NCBI RefSeq assembly: GCF_003332885.2
Contig: NZ_QOWJ01000005.1
Coordinates: 186,001 to 250,000, forward strand
Length of the DNA stretch: 64,000 nucleotides
Direction of reading: 5' to 3'
Source of the DNA: Paracnuella aquatica
Lineage (GTDB): Bacteria > Bacteroidota > Bacteroidia > Chitinophagales > Chitinophagaceae
Under the pieces are notes generated by a model that saw nothing but the letters and a program-made list of their open reading frames with translations, was not told the DNA's origin and made no database searches. This document shows positions 33,928 through 42,783 of this stretch, piece after piece; the stretch's first letter is position 1; each line of letters begins with the position of its first letter. A program made the translations under genes and the position numbers.

Positions 33928-36807
33928 TCACTTCAGTTCTTCCTTAAGGTATTTACCTGTAAAGCTTTCTTTTACTTTAAGCAATCCTTCCGGTGTGCCG
34001 GTGTATAAAATTTTACCACCGCCGCTGCCGCCTTCCGGCCCCAGGTCGATGATGTGGTCAGCCACTTTAATCACGTCCATATTGTGCTCAATTACCAGCA
34101 CCGTGTTGCCACGATCCACCAGTTTGTTCAACACTTCCAATAGGTGATGAATATCTTCAAAATGAAGACCGGTAGTGGGTTCGTCGAGTATGTAAAATGT
34201 TTTGCCGGTATCTTTTTTTGCCAGTTCGGTTGCCAGCTTCACACGCTGTGCTTCGCCACCGCTCAGCGTTACCGCCGATTGGCCCAAGGTGATATAACCC
34301 AGGCCCACATCTTCCAACACTTTTATTTTGCGATACAGGTATGGCACATTTTGGAAAAACTCCACCGCTTCTTCAACCGTAAGATTCAATACATCGGAAA
34401 TGCTTTTTCCTTTGTAACGGATCTCCAAAGTTTCGCGGTTGTAGCGCTTACCGTTGCATTTTTCGCAATGCACATACACATCGGGCAAAAAGTTCATTTC
34501 AATGGTGCGCATACCGCTGCCTTCACACACTTCGCAACGGCCGCTTTTTACATTGAACGAAAACCGTCCTGCATTATAGCCCCTGATCTTTGCCTCGGGT
34601 ATAGATGCAAACAGTTGTCTTATTTCGGTAAAAAATCCGCAGTAGGTGGCTGGGTTGCTGCGCGGTGTGCGGCCAATGGGCGACTGGTCGATTTCAATTA
34701 CTTTATCAATATGCTCGAGCCCACTTACCGATTTGTGCGGCATCGGTGTCATACGCGAACCGTATGCATGCACCGAAAGAATGGGGTACAAAGTATCGGT
34801 GATCAAAGTGGATTTTCCACTGCCGCTAACGCCGGTTACCACAATGAATTTTCCCAACGGAAACTTGACCGAAACGTTCTTTAGGTTGTGTCCCGATACA
34901 CCTTTTAATTCAACCGTATTTCCATTGCCTGCACGGCGCTGCTTGGGCACGGCAATTTCGCGTTGGCCATTTAAAAACGATGCAGTGAGTGTATTGCTGG
35001 CAAGCACTTCGGCAGGCGTGCCCTGTGCCATGATGCGGCCGCCATGCCAGCCCGCTTTAGGGCCAACATCCACCAGGTGATCGGCAGCCAGCATGATGTC
35101 TTTATCGTGCTCTACAACAATCACCGAATTGCCGATATCCCGCAGGTTTTGCAACGCGGTAATCAGCCGGTGGTTATCGCGTTGGTGCAGGCCAATGGAA
35201 GGTTCATCGAGGATGTATGTAATGCCTTGCAACTGCGAACCAATTTGAGTAGCCAGCCTGATGCGCTGCGACTCGCCGCCACTCAGTGTGCGGGTTGGTC
35301 GGTTCAGTGTAAGATAAGTTAAGCCGACATCGAGCAAAAACTGCAGCCTTTCTTTGATCTCTTTAATGATCTCGCGACCAATAACCTGTTGGCGTTCGGT
35401 AAGGCGTTCTTCAATGCCTTCAAAAAATTGGATGAGTTGTACCAGGTCGAGGTTGCTGAGTTCGGCAATGTTGCGCTCTGCCACTTTAAACCAAAGGCTT
35501 TCTTTTTTCAAGCGTGTGCCCGCACAGGTAGGGCAGGTGGCCAGTTCCATAAATCCTTCGGCCCAGCGTTGTATGGCTTCTGATGTGCTGCTGGCAAACC
35601 AGCGTTTTACCAGGTTTACTACGCCTTCAAATGCGCCATCATACACGGTATAATCCGGGTCTGCATCAAACTCCCATGCTTCCGCCGTGGGTTCTGTTTC
35701 TGATCCAAATAGAATAAAGTTGATGGCCGATTGCGGCAGGTCGCGAACCGGTTTGTCCATGCTGAACTTTTGCTTTTTGGCAAAGCCCTGCACTTGCTTA
35801 AATATCTGTGCTTCCCGCTCGCCGCCCAGTGGCGCAATGCCGCCTTCATTAAGGCTCAGGGAGTCGTCGGGTATCACTGCATTTTTATCAACCCGGTATA
35901 CTTCTCCCAGGCCTTTGCAGGTAGGACAAGCACCGTACGGGGAGTTAAATGAAAATGTATTGGGTGAAGGTTCTTCATAAGAAAGGCCAGTGTCTTCGCA
36001 CATTAGTTGGCGAGAATAAGCCACCACGGCAGCTTCTTTTTTTCCTTCCGGTTCCACCGACACAAACATCAGGTCTTTGCCTGTCTTCAATGTTTGCTGC
36101 ACGCTTTGGCTTACACGGGTACGTAGGTCGGCGGTTACTTTCAGTCGGTCCACTACCAATTCAATGTCATGAATCTTATAGCGGTCCACCTGCATTTTGG
36201 GCACCAGGTCTTTTATTTCGCCATCTACCCGCACTTTCAAAAAACCCTTTTTGCGCATCTCTTCAAACAGCTCGCGGTAATGTCCTTTGCGGCCGCGAAC
36301 CAGTGGTGCCAGCAGGGATATTTTTTGCCCGTTGAAACGTTTGTAAATGTTGCCTACAATTTCATCTTCACTCCACTTCACCATCTTTTTACCGGTGTTG
36401 TACGAGTAGGCTTCGCCTGCACGTGCATACAGTAGGCGCAAGAAATCGTACACTTCGGTAACAGTGCCCACTGTAGACCGTGGGTTTTTGTTGGTGGTTT
36501 TTTGCTCGATGGAAATCACCGGCGAAAGGCCCGTGATCTGGTCCACATCGGGTCGCTCCATTTCGCCAATAAACTGGCGGGCATAAGCACCAAATGTTTC
36601 CATATACCGGCGTTGCCCTTCGGCATAAATGGTATCAAATGCCAGCGACGATTTGCCGCTGCCGCTGATGCCCGTGATGACCACCAGCTTATTTTTTGGT
36701 ATGGAAATATCAACGTTTTTCAGGTTGTGCTCCCTTGCTCCCAACACTTCAATAAATTCATCCTGTACCACCGGAGCAGTGGTTTTTTTCGGCTTAGTTT
36801 GTTTCAT
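33928..36807 (-). CDS. uvrA: Excinuclease ABC subunit A
   Basis: The 959-residue DNA damage sensor of nucleotide excision repair has two ABC ATPase modules: Walker A GISGSGKSS (46-54) and GVSGSGKST (second half), signatures LSGGESQRIRLA and LSGGEAQRVKLA. It also has the zinc modules, the last of which (CEVCEGSG...CEKCNGKR) binds damaged DNA. In the first module only the second CxxC pair is intact (ACPTCKGLG), with LMCEDTG where other phyla often have CxxC; I believe this is usual in Bacteroidota. The C-terminal EIRYKGKSISDVL block is intact. It acts with UvrB and UvrC, which are not in this window. Confidence 0.97.
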   Translation of the reverse strand: MKQTKPKKTTAPVVQDEFIEVLGAREHNLKNVDISIPKNKLVVITGISGSGKSSLAFDTIYAEGQRRYMETFGAYARQFIGEMERPDVDQITGLSPVISIEQKTTNKNPRSTVGTVTEVYDFLRLLYARAGEAYSYNTGKKMVKWSEDEIVGNIYKRFNGQKISLLAPLVRGRKGHYRELFEEMRKKGFLKVRVDGEIKDLVPKMQVDRYKIHDIELVVDRLKVTADLRTRVSQSVQQTLKTGKDLMFVSVEPEGKKEAAVVAYSRQLMCEDTGLSYEEPSPNTFSFNSPYGACPTCKGLGEVYRVDKNAVIPDDSLSLNEGGIAPLGGEREAQIFKQVQGFAKKQKFSMDKPVRDLPQSAINFILFGSETEPTAEAWEFDADPDYTVYDGAFEGVVNLVKRWFASSTSEAIQRWAEGFMELATCPTCAGTRLKKESLWFKVAERNIAELSNLDLVQLIQFFEGIEERLTERQQVIGREIIKEIKERLQFLLDVGLTYLTLNRPTRTLSGGESQRIRLATQIGSQLQGITYILDEPSIGLHQRDNHRLITALQNLRDIGNSVIVVEHDKDIMLAADHLVDVGPKAGWHGGRIMAQGTPAEVLASNTLTASFLNGQREIAVPKQRRAGNGNTVELKGVSGHNLKNVSVKFPLGKFIVVTGVSGSGKSTLITDTLYPILSVHAYGSRMTPMPHKSVSGLEHIDKVIEIDQSPIGRTPRSNPATYCGFFTEIRQLFASIPEAKIRGYNAGRFSFNVKSGRCEVCEGSGMRTIEMNFLPDVYVHCEKCNGKRYNRETLEIRYKGKSISDVLNLTVEEAVEFFQNVPYLYRKIKVLEDVGLGYITLGQSAVTLSGGEAQRVKLATELAKKDTGKTFYILDEPTTGLHFEDIHHLLEVLNKLVDRGNTVLVIEHNMDVIKVADHIIDLGPEGGSGGGKILYTGTPEGLLKVKESFTGKYLKEELK

Positions 36808-37219
36808 GTATTTGCGCTAAAAAAACGGCTGCAAAGATAGGATGGAAACAGCCCGTCGCACGGAATTTAACAGATATCGGTATTGGTTCAAAAAAAGAAT
36901 TGGCAGGCTACCTGTGATAGCTGTTTTGGTATGGGCTTTCTAAAAAAATGGATGTAATAAAATGAGCGGGATTTTTATAAATAGTGAAAGGCTTGTGCTT
37001 AATAAATGCTTCTAAACCTGTTTGAACGTTGTGCTCAACTATTGTACTTAAAAAATTACATTCTGGCACATACTTAGTCAACCTGTTTTACACCCTGAAG
37101 CGGGTTTGTTTGGCCGACATCACTATTGGATAGCGTTTGATAATCAGTGGTTTGCATTTTTGGCACAATATTGTATTACATGGGCCGAATCTCGTTTGAA
37201 ACACCTAATCAGCTAACGT
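36808..37219. other. 412-bp divergent gap, uvrA promoter and nothing else clear
   Basis: The uvrA -7 box lies at 36832-36839. On the other side, no exact TAnnTTTG box was found for the gene at 37220, although GCATTTTTGG (about 37153-37162) is close. The middle is AT-rich without obvious repeats. Confidence 0.4.
36832..36839 (-). promoter_or_regulatory. -7 box TATCTTTG of uvrA
   Basis: On the minus strand TATCTTTG matches TAnnTTTG exactly, 24 bp before the uvrA ATG. No TTG is seen at the -33 position, and no LexA-like palindrome of the kind found at 14928 is visible here. Confidence 0.5.
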
Positions 37220-38008
37220 ATGAAAAGCACCTTATTTTTAGCTACAGCCACTATAATTTTTTCGGCTGCTCAGGCCCAGGACTCAACCGGTACCGTTGGT
37301 ACAATGGGCACAACTACTGCCACCGACACAACTAAAAAGTTGAATGCCTATGGCAGTTATTCCACCCGCGACTCGATTGCGGCCAAGTACAAATTGCAGC
37401 CCATGCCTGCACCCTTAACCATCGAAAAAATTTATCCTGTGCTGGGTAGTTACCAACTGGTAACAAATGCAGATGCTAGCGCAACTGTAACCACCGACGC
37501 GGCCGCAACAACAACTACTACTGCCGATGCAACTACATCTGCAGTAGGTACTGATGCTGCTGTTGCTACACCCCCAAATGTGACCATCACTTTGGATTCG
37601 GTTAACAAGGGAATGGTTTGGATTGAAGGCATGCCTCAGGGACGCATCAAAGCATACCTGAAAAAATCGCCTGCAACCTACCGCATCATTGCCCAGAAAA
37701 CCGACGTGGGTACTTCGGTTCCGGAAGGCACTTTGATTTTTGACCCTGCTACCAACGTATTGAACGTGGCATTGGGTACGCCATTCAATGATGCAGATCC
37801 TGCTGGTGTATTTGCGCTGAGCGCAGGTACCACACCCGAGGACAACACTGCAGAAGTAAAGGTGAAAACCAAGAATAAAAAAGAGAAGACCAAAGTGGAA
37901 TTCTTTACTGCAAACAAAGTAGTTGCCGATCAGCAACAACAAATGCAGCAAACCGGTAATGGTTTTGAAAGCGGCCTGCAGCAGGCGCAGCAAAACAACC
38001 AACAATAG
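37220..38008 (+). CDS. Thr/Ala-rich exported protein of unknown function
   Basis: The 262-residue protein has a signal peptide (MKSTLFLATATIIFSAAQAQ). Low-complexity Thr/Ala stretches flank a short conserved-looking stretch (YSTRDSIAAKYKLQPMPAPL). A folded-looking domain follows (about 115-210; NVTITLDSVNKGMVWIEGMP, YRIIAQKTDVGTSVPEGTLI, LNVALGTPFNDADPAGVF), then a Lys-rich segment and a Gln/Asn-rich tail (QQQQMQQTGN, QQAQQNNQQ). It is probably surface-exposed or periplasmic. I do not recognise the family. A strong terminator follows. Confidence 0.75.
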   Translation: MKSTLFLATATIIFSAAQAQDSTGTVGTMGTTTATDTTKKLNAYGSYSTRDSIAAKYKLQPMPAPLTIEKIYPVLGSYQLVTNADASATVTTDAAATTTTTADATTSAVGTDAAVATPPNVTITLDSVNKGMVWIEGMPQGRIKAYLKKSPATYRIIAQKTDVGTSVPEGTLIFDPATNVLNVALGTPFNDADPAGVFALSAGTTPEDNTAEVKVKTKNKKEKTKVEFFTANKVVADQQQQMQQTGNGFESGLQQAQQNNQQ

Positions 38009-38038
38009 TTTCTCATTTTCATTTGCATATACAAGGGC

Positions 38039-38066
38039 GGGGCCGTGATCTCACGGCCCCTTTTTT
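38039..38066 (+). terminator. Terminator of the Thr/Ala-rich protein gene
   Basis: A ten-bp perfect stem (GGGGCCGTGA / TCACGGCCCC) with a very small loop is followed by six Ts, 30 bp after the stop codon. Confidence 0.9.
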
Positions 38067-38262
38067 ATGCCCGGAAGTTCAGGTGAATGTGGAACAGACA
38101 AACAAGGAGCAGATAAAAAGAGGCAGTTTGGTGGATAATTTCGAACAAGGAAAAGAATCAAGAGTTATGAATGAAGAATTCATAATGGTGTTTTGGTGAC
38201 CAGGTGGCGAAATGATGTTATTCAATAAGTCGAAAGGTAGAACACGATCATTAATTAAAAAT

Positions 38263-38447
38263 GTGGGCGTAGCCCACACCTGTATGTAGCAATAAAGTTA
38301 ATTGGTGAAACTATTTTGGGCGTAGCCCAAACCTGTGCTACATTTCGCTTTATAAACTTCCTAGTTACAGGATTGAGCTACGATCAACAGCGAAAATGTA
38401 ATAAGATGATGATCGTATTGCTACCGACAGGTTTGGGCTACGCCCAA
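38263..38447. repeat. Three palindromic GGGCGTAGCCC repeats
   Basis: Copy 1 (GTGGGCGTAGCCCAC, 38263-38277) and copy 2 (TTGGGCGTAGCCCAA, 38316-38330) are direct repeats, each a self-complementary hairpin followed by acctgt. Copy 3 (38427-38447) is an inverted copy: 21 bases perfectly complementary to 38316-38336. The layout resembles REP/BIME clusters. Confidence 0.7.
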
Positions 38448-38522
38448 TTAAATTGCAATACAAAATTGCAGAACGCAATCACCCGAATCGACTTGATGGT
38501 CATCAATGTAGACGGAAGCCCC

Positions 38523-38550
38523 AATTATTGATAATTCATAATCAATAATT
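38523..38550. repeat. Hairpin next to the helicase stop, shared word with 47.25 kb
   Basis: AATTATTGAT (38523-38532) pairs with 38541-38550. The complement of 38531-38549 (19 nt) is identical to 47254-47272, so the same word occurs in two unrelated gaps. Confidence 0.6.
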
Positions 38551-38552
38551 CC

Positions 38553-41120
38553 TCATTCTTTCGCCAATTGCTGTTGCATTTTCCGAACCCGATCTTCCAA
38601 TTTTTCAGAGCTCAATGCTTCCCGCATGCTGTCTACTTTTATGGGAAAACATAGCGGTGTCAATCGTTTGGGAAAGGTGAGCACAATTTTAGAATTTTGT
38701 ATGCGATGCAATGTTTGGCGCAGCCGCACTTCTTCCATTTGCTGGTCAAATACCTCCTGGTAAGCCTGCCGCAACAGCACATTTCCTTTATCGTATTCGT
38801 TGAACACATTGAACAGCAAACCTGCGGAAGCCTGTAAGTGACGGGCTTTTTTTGGCTCGCCGGGGTAGCCGGTAAAGATCAATCCACCGATCACTGCAAT
38901 GTCCCTGAATTTTCGTTTAGCCATCTCCGTAGCATTCACGCTGCGCTGGATATCGGCCAGTAAATTATCGGCAGTAAACAGCTCGTACACATTTGTATCA
39001 TCCACTGGGATGGGCTGGTCGGAGAGGAGCTCAAAACCATAATCGTTCATAGCCAGCGAAAAGGTGATGGGTGTTTGCTGTGCAATGCGGTAGGCCAGCA
39101 AAGCAGCCATCGCTTCATGCACCAGGCGGCCTTCAAACGGGTACACAAAAAGATGGAACCCGTCTTTTGTTTCAATTTGCTCGATAAGCAACTCGTTGCT
39201 GCGCGGAATATGCGATAACCGGTGCTGCAATTCAAACAGCGGGAACAGCGCTTCCAACTCCTGGTCTTCTGAAATGATGCCTTCTTCCACCTGCTCCGCA
39301 GCTTCATCCAGTTTTTGGCGCAGCCGGGTACCCAGGCTTTGCGATATCGACATGCGGCTGCCGCCCCAACTGGGTACCACCGCCTTTTTTGCGGTTGATT
39401 TTTTTACCAGCACCGTCATGTCTTTTATGTTCACCAGTTCCAACTGGCGGCCGGCCAGCATAAACACATCGCCGGGCTCCAGGCGGCTGATAAAAAACTC
39501 TTCGATCATACCAATGTATCCGCCTGTTGTTAGCTTTACTTTCAACATCGCTTCCGACACAATGGTACCAATATGCATGCGGTGGCGCATGGCAATTCGG
39601 CGGCTGGTTATTTTGTACAGCCCATCTTCTACCACCACCTTTTTGTATTCATCGTATTGCTGCAATGCAGTGCCGCCTGCGGTGATGAATTGAAGGATTT
39701 CGTCAAACTCGTCGCGGGTAAGATCGGTATAACAATACGTGCTGATTACTTCCTTAAATATTTCATCGGGACGAAAGCCATCCGATACTGCCAACGTGCA
39801 CAGGTATTGTGTGAGCACGTCATAACAAAGCAACAGCGGTTCGCGGCTTTCAATTCCGGCATCGCCCACAGCGGCTTTCAGTGCAGCAGCTTCGGCTAGT
39901 TCAAGGGAGTGTGTTGGTAAAAAATAGATTTTACTCACCGCATCGGGGCTGTGGCCGCTGCGGCCTGCACGTTGTAAAAAGCGGGCAACGCCTTTTGGCG
40001 AACCCACCTGTATAACGGTTTCCACCGGCCGGAAATCAACACCCAGATCCAGCGATGCAGTGGCAACTACGGCTTTTAATTTGCCTGCATGCAAGGCTTC
40101 CTCCACCCAGTTGCGCAACTCGTGTTCAATAGAACCGTGGTGCAATGCAATAGCGCCTGCCAGCTCAGGTGCAATGGTGAGCAGGCTGTGGTACCAGATC
40201 TCACTCATGGCGCGGGTGTTGATAAAAATAAGCGTGGTGCGACTGCTATCGATGATGGGCAGAACTTTTTGCGCCAGCTTGATGCCTAAATGACCCGCCC
40301 AGGGATATTTTTCAATTTCGTCGGGCAGAATGGATTCAATCTCAATTTTTTTGGCCACTTTGGCCCGGACAATTACCGGCTCAACATCGCCCAGCGGTTT
40401 TAATAGAACCTCCATTGCCTGGTCGAGGTTGCCGATGGTAGCAGAGATGCCCCAGAGGGAGAGTTGGGAGTTGGGGGTTGGCAGTTGGGTGCTTTTTGGT
40501 TTTTTGGAAGCTGTTGTTTTTTTGGATGTTGTTACTTCCTTTGTTTCATTGCTTTTAGTGCAATGTATGATGCGGCTAATGGCAAGTTCTACCTGCACGC
40601 CACGCTTGCCGCCCAGTAGTTCGTGCCATTCGTCTACCGCTAAAATTTTAAGGCTTTTAAAAACATCAGCATAGCCTTTTTGCGCCAGCATCAGGTGCAG
40701 GCTTTCCGGGGTGATGATGAGCACTTCGGGTACCTGCCGTTTTTGCCGCTGCCGTTCGGCCATGGTGGTGTCGCCATTGCGGATGCCCACCTGCCATTGC
40801 ATGCCTAATGCAGCAATTACTTCTTCCATAGCGCGGCCAATGTCCTTGGCCAGTGCCCGCAGTGGTGTGACCCAAATAAGCTGCAACCCATTCTTGCTCT
40901 TTTTCTGGTAATCGGTAGGGTGGTTGTTGATGAACTGAATGACAGCGCCTAAAAACACGGAGTATGTTTTGCCCATGCCGGTGGGAGCATTTACCAAGCC
41001 GCTGCGGTTGTTGAGGATATGTTGCCAAGCTTCCTGCTGAAATGCAAAGGGTTGAAATCCCTGCACCGACAACCATTTATTGACGATCTTATATCCTTTG
41101 GATTGTTGTAATTCCTGCAC
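38553..41120 (-). CDS. Ligase-associated DNA damage response DEXH-box helicase (Lhr-core type)
   Basis: The 855-residue superfamily 2 helicase has a Q-motif-like start (FAFQQEAWQHIL), Walker A NAPTGMGKTYS (44-54), motif II LAVDEWHELLGGKRG (DEWH), motif III WGISATIGN and motif VI region QRAGRSGHSPDA. A winged helix and the Lhr-core domain follow. A low-complexity Lys/Thr/Ser insert (about 195-220) interrupts the first RecA domain. Lhr-core helicases are 3'-5' DNA helicases. Linked ligase and exonuclease genes lie 1.6 to 7 kb upstream on the same strand, with a cytochrome c gene in between; the fourth partner, PdeM, is at 19.3 kb. Confidence 0.93.
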   Translation of the reverse strand: MQELQQSKGYKIVNKWLSVQGFQPFAFQQEAWQHILNNRSGLVNAPTGMGKTYSVFLGAVIQFINNHPTDYQKKSKNGLQLIWVTPLRALAKDIGRAMEEVIAALGMQWQVGIRNGDTTMAERQRQKRQVPEVLIITPESLHLMLAQKGYADVFKSLKILAVDEWHELLGGKRGVQVELAISRIIHCTKSNETKEVTTSKKTTASKKPKSTQLPTPNSQLSLWGISATIGNLDQAMEVLLKPLGDVEPVIVRAKVAKKIEIESILPDEIEKYPWAGHLGIKLAQKVLPIIDSSRTTLIFINTRAMSEIWYHSLLTIAPELAGAIALHHGSIEHELRNWVEEALHAGKLKAVVATASLDLGVDFRPVETVIQVGSPKGVARFLQRAGRSGHSPDAVSKIYFLPTHSLELAEAAALKAAVGDAGIESREPLLLCYDVLTQYLCTLAVSDGFRPDEIFKEVISTYCYTDLTRDEFDEILQFITAGGTALQQYDEYKKVVVEDGLYKITSRRIAMRHRMHIGTIVSEAMLKVKLTTGGYIGMIEEFFISRLEPGDVFMLAGRQLELVNIKDMTVLVKKSTAKKAVVPSWGGSRMSISQSLGTRLRQKLDEAAEQVEEGIISEDQELEALFPLFELQHRLSHIPRSNELLIEQIETKDGFHLFVYPFEGRLVHEAMAALLAYRIAQQTPITFSLAMNDYGFELLSDQPIPVDDTNVYELFTADNLLADIQRSVNATEMAKRKFRDIAVIGGLIFTGYPGEPKKARHLQASAGLLFNVFNEYDKGNVLLRQAYQEVFDQQMEEVRLRQTLHRIQNSKIVLTFPKRLTPLCFPIKVDSMREALSSEKLEDRVRKMQQQLAKE

Positions 41121-41199
41121 GGTGTTTTAGGGATTGAACGATATACGCTCATAAATCTATGCCAATGGTGGGGCAAAACGAAAAGCCGAACAGCGATCT

Positions 41200-41225
41200 G
41201 AACGTACAAGCGTGCGACGCAACAG
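41200..41225 (+). repeat. 26-nt dispersed repeat, copy 1
   Basis: The sequence around the core GTGCGACGCAACAG matches 59000-59025 at 24 of 26 positions in the same orientation. Both copies sit in non-coding DNA upstream of minus-strand genes' 5' ends or 3' ends. Confidence 0.6.
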
Positions 41226-41261
41226 GTGTTGAATGATGTTGCTGCAGCTTGGTACAAAAAA

Positions 41262-42641
41262 TCAAATGGTCTTTAAATACTCCAGCACGGCCTTTCGTTC
41301 GGCATTGGTAAGCTTGTCGCCAAAGGTGTGGCCGTAGTTGCCATAACCCGGCAGCGTGGTATTGTATGCCTTGTTTTTAGGGGCGTCGTGAGCCTCGTGT
41401 TTCCAGCCCAGGCCTTCGTAATCGTATTCGGGCTTGTCAAAATTGCGCGACCAATACTTGGGACGCAGCTTGCTGTTCAACAAGGCTTCCAGCGTAGGCA
41501 CGGAGCCATTGTGCAGGTACGGCGCAGTGATCCAAATACCATCAAGCGGCGGCGCTATATAACCCGCAAAAGGCTCGAGCCGGGCCGGATGATCGCCGGT
41601 GGTAAACCAGCTGTTATTGAACCATTCGATAAACTGCGGGGCAGAATAATTGCTTTTGAAGAGGAACGAATCGGTGCCGATAATGGCCTGCGGAATAAGC
41701 AGGTTGGGATATTTTTCGTTGTCGCCATAACTGCCGTGGCAGGTGCCGCATTTTTTATCAAAAATGGGTTTGCCCATGGCCGCCAGTTGCTGGTCGATCT
41801 CTTTGGGGTATTTGGGCGGCTCCAGCGAATGCAAGTAAGAGAGCACATCGGGCATGTGCTTGTCCACACCCGCAGCCTCCGATGTATCGCTTACTGTGAG
41901 CAGGTTGGAGGCCATCAGAAACCGGCCAAAATCACCGCGGCCAAAGCCATTATAAAACATGGCGTTCTTTTTCTTGAGCAGCCACCAGGGCGGCGTATCG
42001 GTAGGCACTACTACATCGTTGGGCACGGGCACCCGCGGTTCGTTGCTCCATTTTAAAGTGGTGGGGTCGCGGTGCGATAGGAGTAAATAAGTGAGCCGCC
42101 CGGCCAGGTTTACGCCCCGCACATCGGCCTGCAGGTTGGGGGCCAGGGTTTTGGTAACGGTTAAAAAAGGTTCCGCCGCTTCATACGATTTGGGCGATGT
42201 TGTTTTCAAAACTTTTTCCAGCAGGCCGATGCTTTTGGCACCTAATTGCTGCCCGCTGGTAAAATCAATAAAGGTGTTGCCCAAGCCCATGATCAGTTGT
42301 CCTTCGAAGGGCTGCGCATGGCATTGCAGGCAGTTGGGTGCCACCAGCGGCTCGCCGTTGAGTGCAGTGATGGCGGTGAAACCATGCGGCAGTTTTTTGT
42401 TGCGGCCTTCGCGCTGCAGGTAAATGGGCTCTTTGGGCGCCAGGCCAAACACGCCATGGGGGATGCCGCTTTTTACATAGTCGCCGGTAACAAGGTACTC
42501 ATAGCCTTTTTGTGCATCGCCAAATCGTTGTGGCGAAGCGGGAATGGGAACGGGTTCGGGCACGGCTTTGTTCATCATGCCTGCGGCCAGCGCCAGCAGG
42601 CCAAACAGCAGTACCGAGAAAATTGTTGCCTTGTGCATCAC
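41262..42641 (-). CDS. Diheme c-type cytochrome
   Basis: The 459-residue exported protein has an N-terminal signal or anchor (TIFSVLLFGLLALAAGMM). Two haem-binding motifs are visible: CLQCH (104-108) and CGTCH (298-302). The block WITAPYLHNGSVPTLEALL near the C-terminus is typical of the cytochrome c peroxidase / RoxA-like diheme superfamily. An enzymatic oxidoreductase function in the periplasm is likely, but which one is not clear. It is inserted between the ligase and helicase genes of the DNA repair cluster, in the same direction, with gaps of about 140 bp on each side. Confidence 0.85.
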   Translation of the reverse strand: MMHKATIFSVLLFGLLALAAGMMNKAVPEPVPIPASPQRFGDAQKGYEYLVTGDYVKSGIPHGVFGLAPKEPIYLQREGRNKKLPHGFTAITALNGEPLVAPNCLQCHAQPFEGQLIMGLGNTFIDFTSGQQLGAKSIGLLEKVLKTTSPKSYEAAEPFLTVTKTLAPNLQADVRGVNLAGRLTYLLLSHRDPTTLKWSNEPRVPVPNDVVVPTDTPPWWLLKKKNAMFYNGFGRGDFGRFLMASNLLTVSDTSEAAGVDKHMPDVLSYLHSLEPPKYPKEIDQQLAAMGKPIFDKKCGTCHGSYGDNEKYPNLLIPQAIIGTDSFLFKSNYSAPQFIEWFNNSWFTTGDHPARLEPFAGYIAPPLDGIWITAPYLHNGSVPTLEALLNSKLRPKYWSRNFDKPEYDYEGLGWKHEAHDAPKNKAYNTTLPGYGNYGHTFGDKLTNAERKAVLEYLKTI

Positions 42642-42783
42642 TGCTAAATAACAGGAAAATGGGGTAAATGTTGTATCGAACGGTTACGAAAGGTAAACCG
42701 TGCCGTTAGGCCCACAAGTTTGCAGCCACAAAGCCTGAACAAAATCCGAAAATTTCAAGGCTGCACATTCTGCATTGTAAAAA

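Larger units (their letters stand above)
38009..38552. other. 544-bp repeat-rich gap
   Basis: There is no gene; a 71-codon plus-strand frame here reads through the repeats and is rejected. It contains a terminator (38039-38066), GAACAGAC/AACAAGG words (38090-38107), three TGGGCGTAGCCCA-type palindromes (38263-38447) and a 10-bp hairpin next to the helicase stop (38523-38550). Confidence 0.6.

Noticed and set aside
38316-38531. 71-codon plus-strand frame
   Set aside because: It reads through two copies of the GGGCGTAGCCC palindrome; repeats explain the open frame better than a protein.
41328-42056. 242-codon plus-strand frame antisense to the cytochrome gene
   Set aside because: Long antisense frames are common shadows in this GC range; the minus strand shows two CxxCH motifs and a signal sequence.
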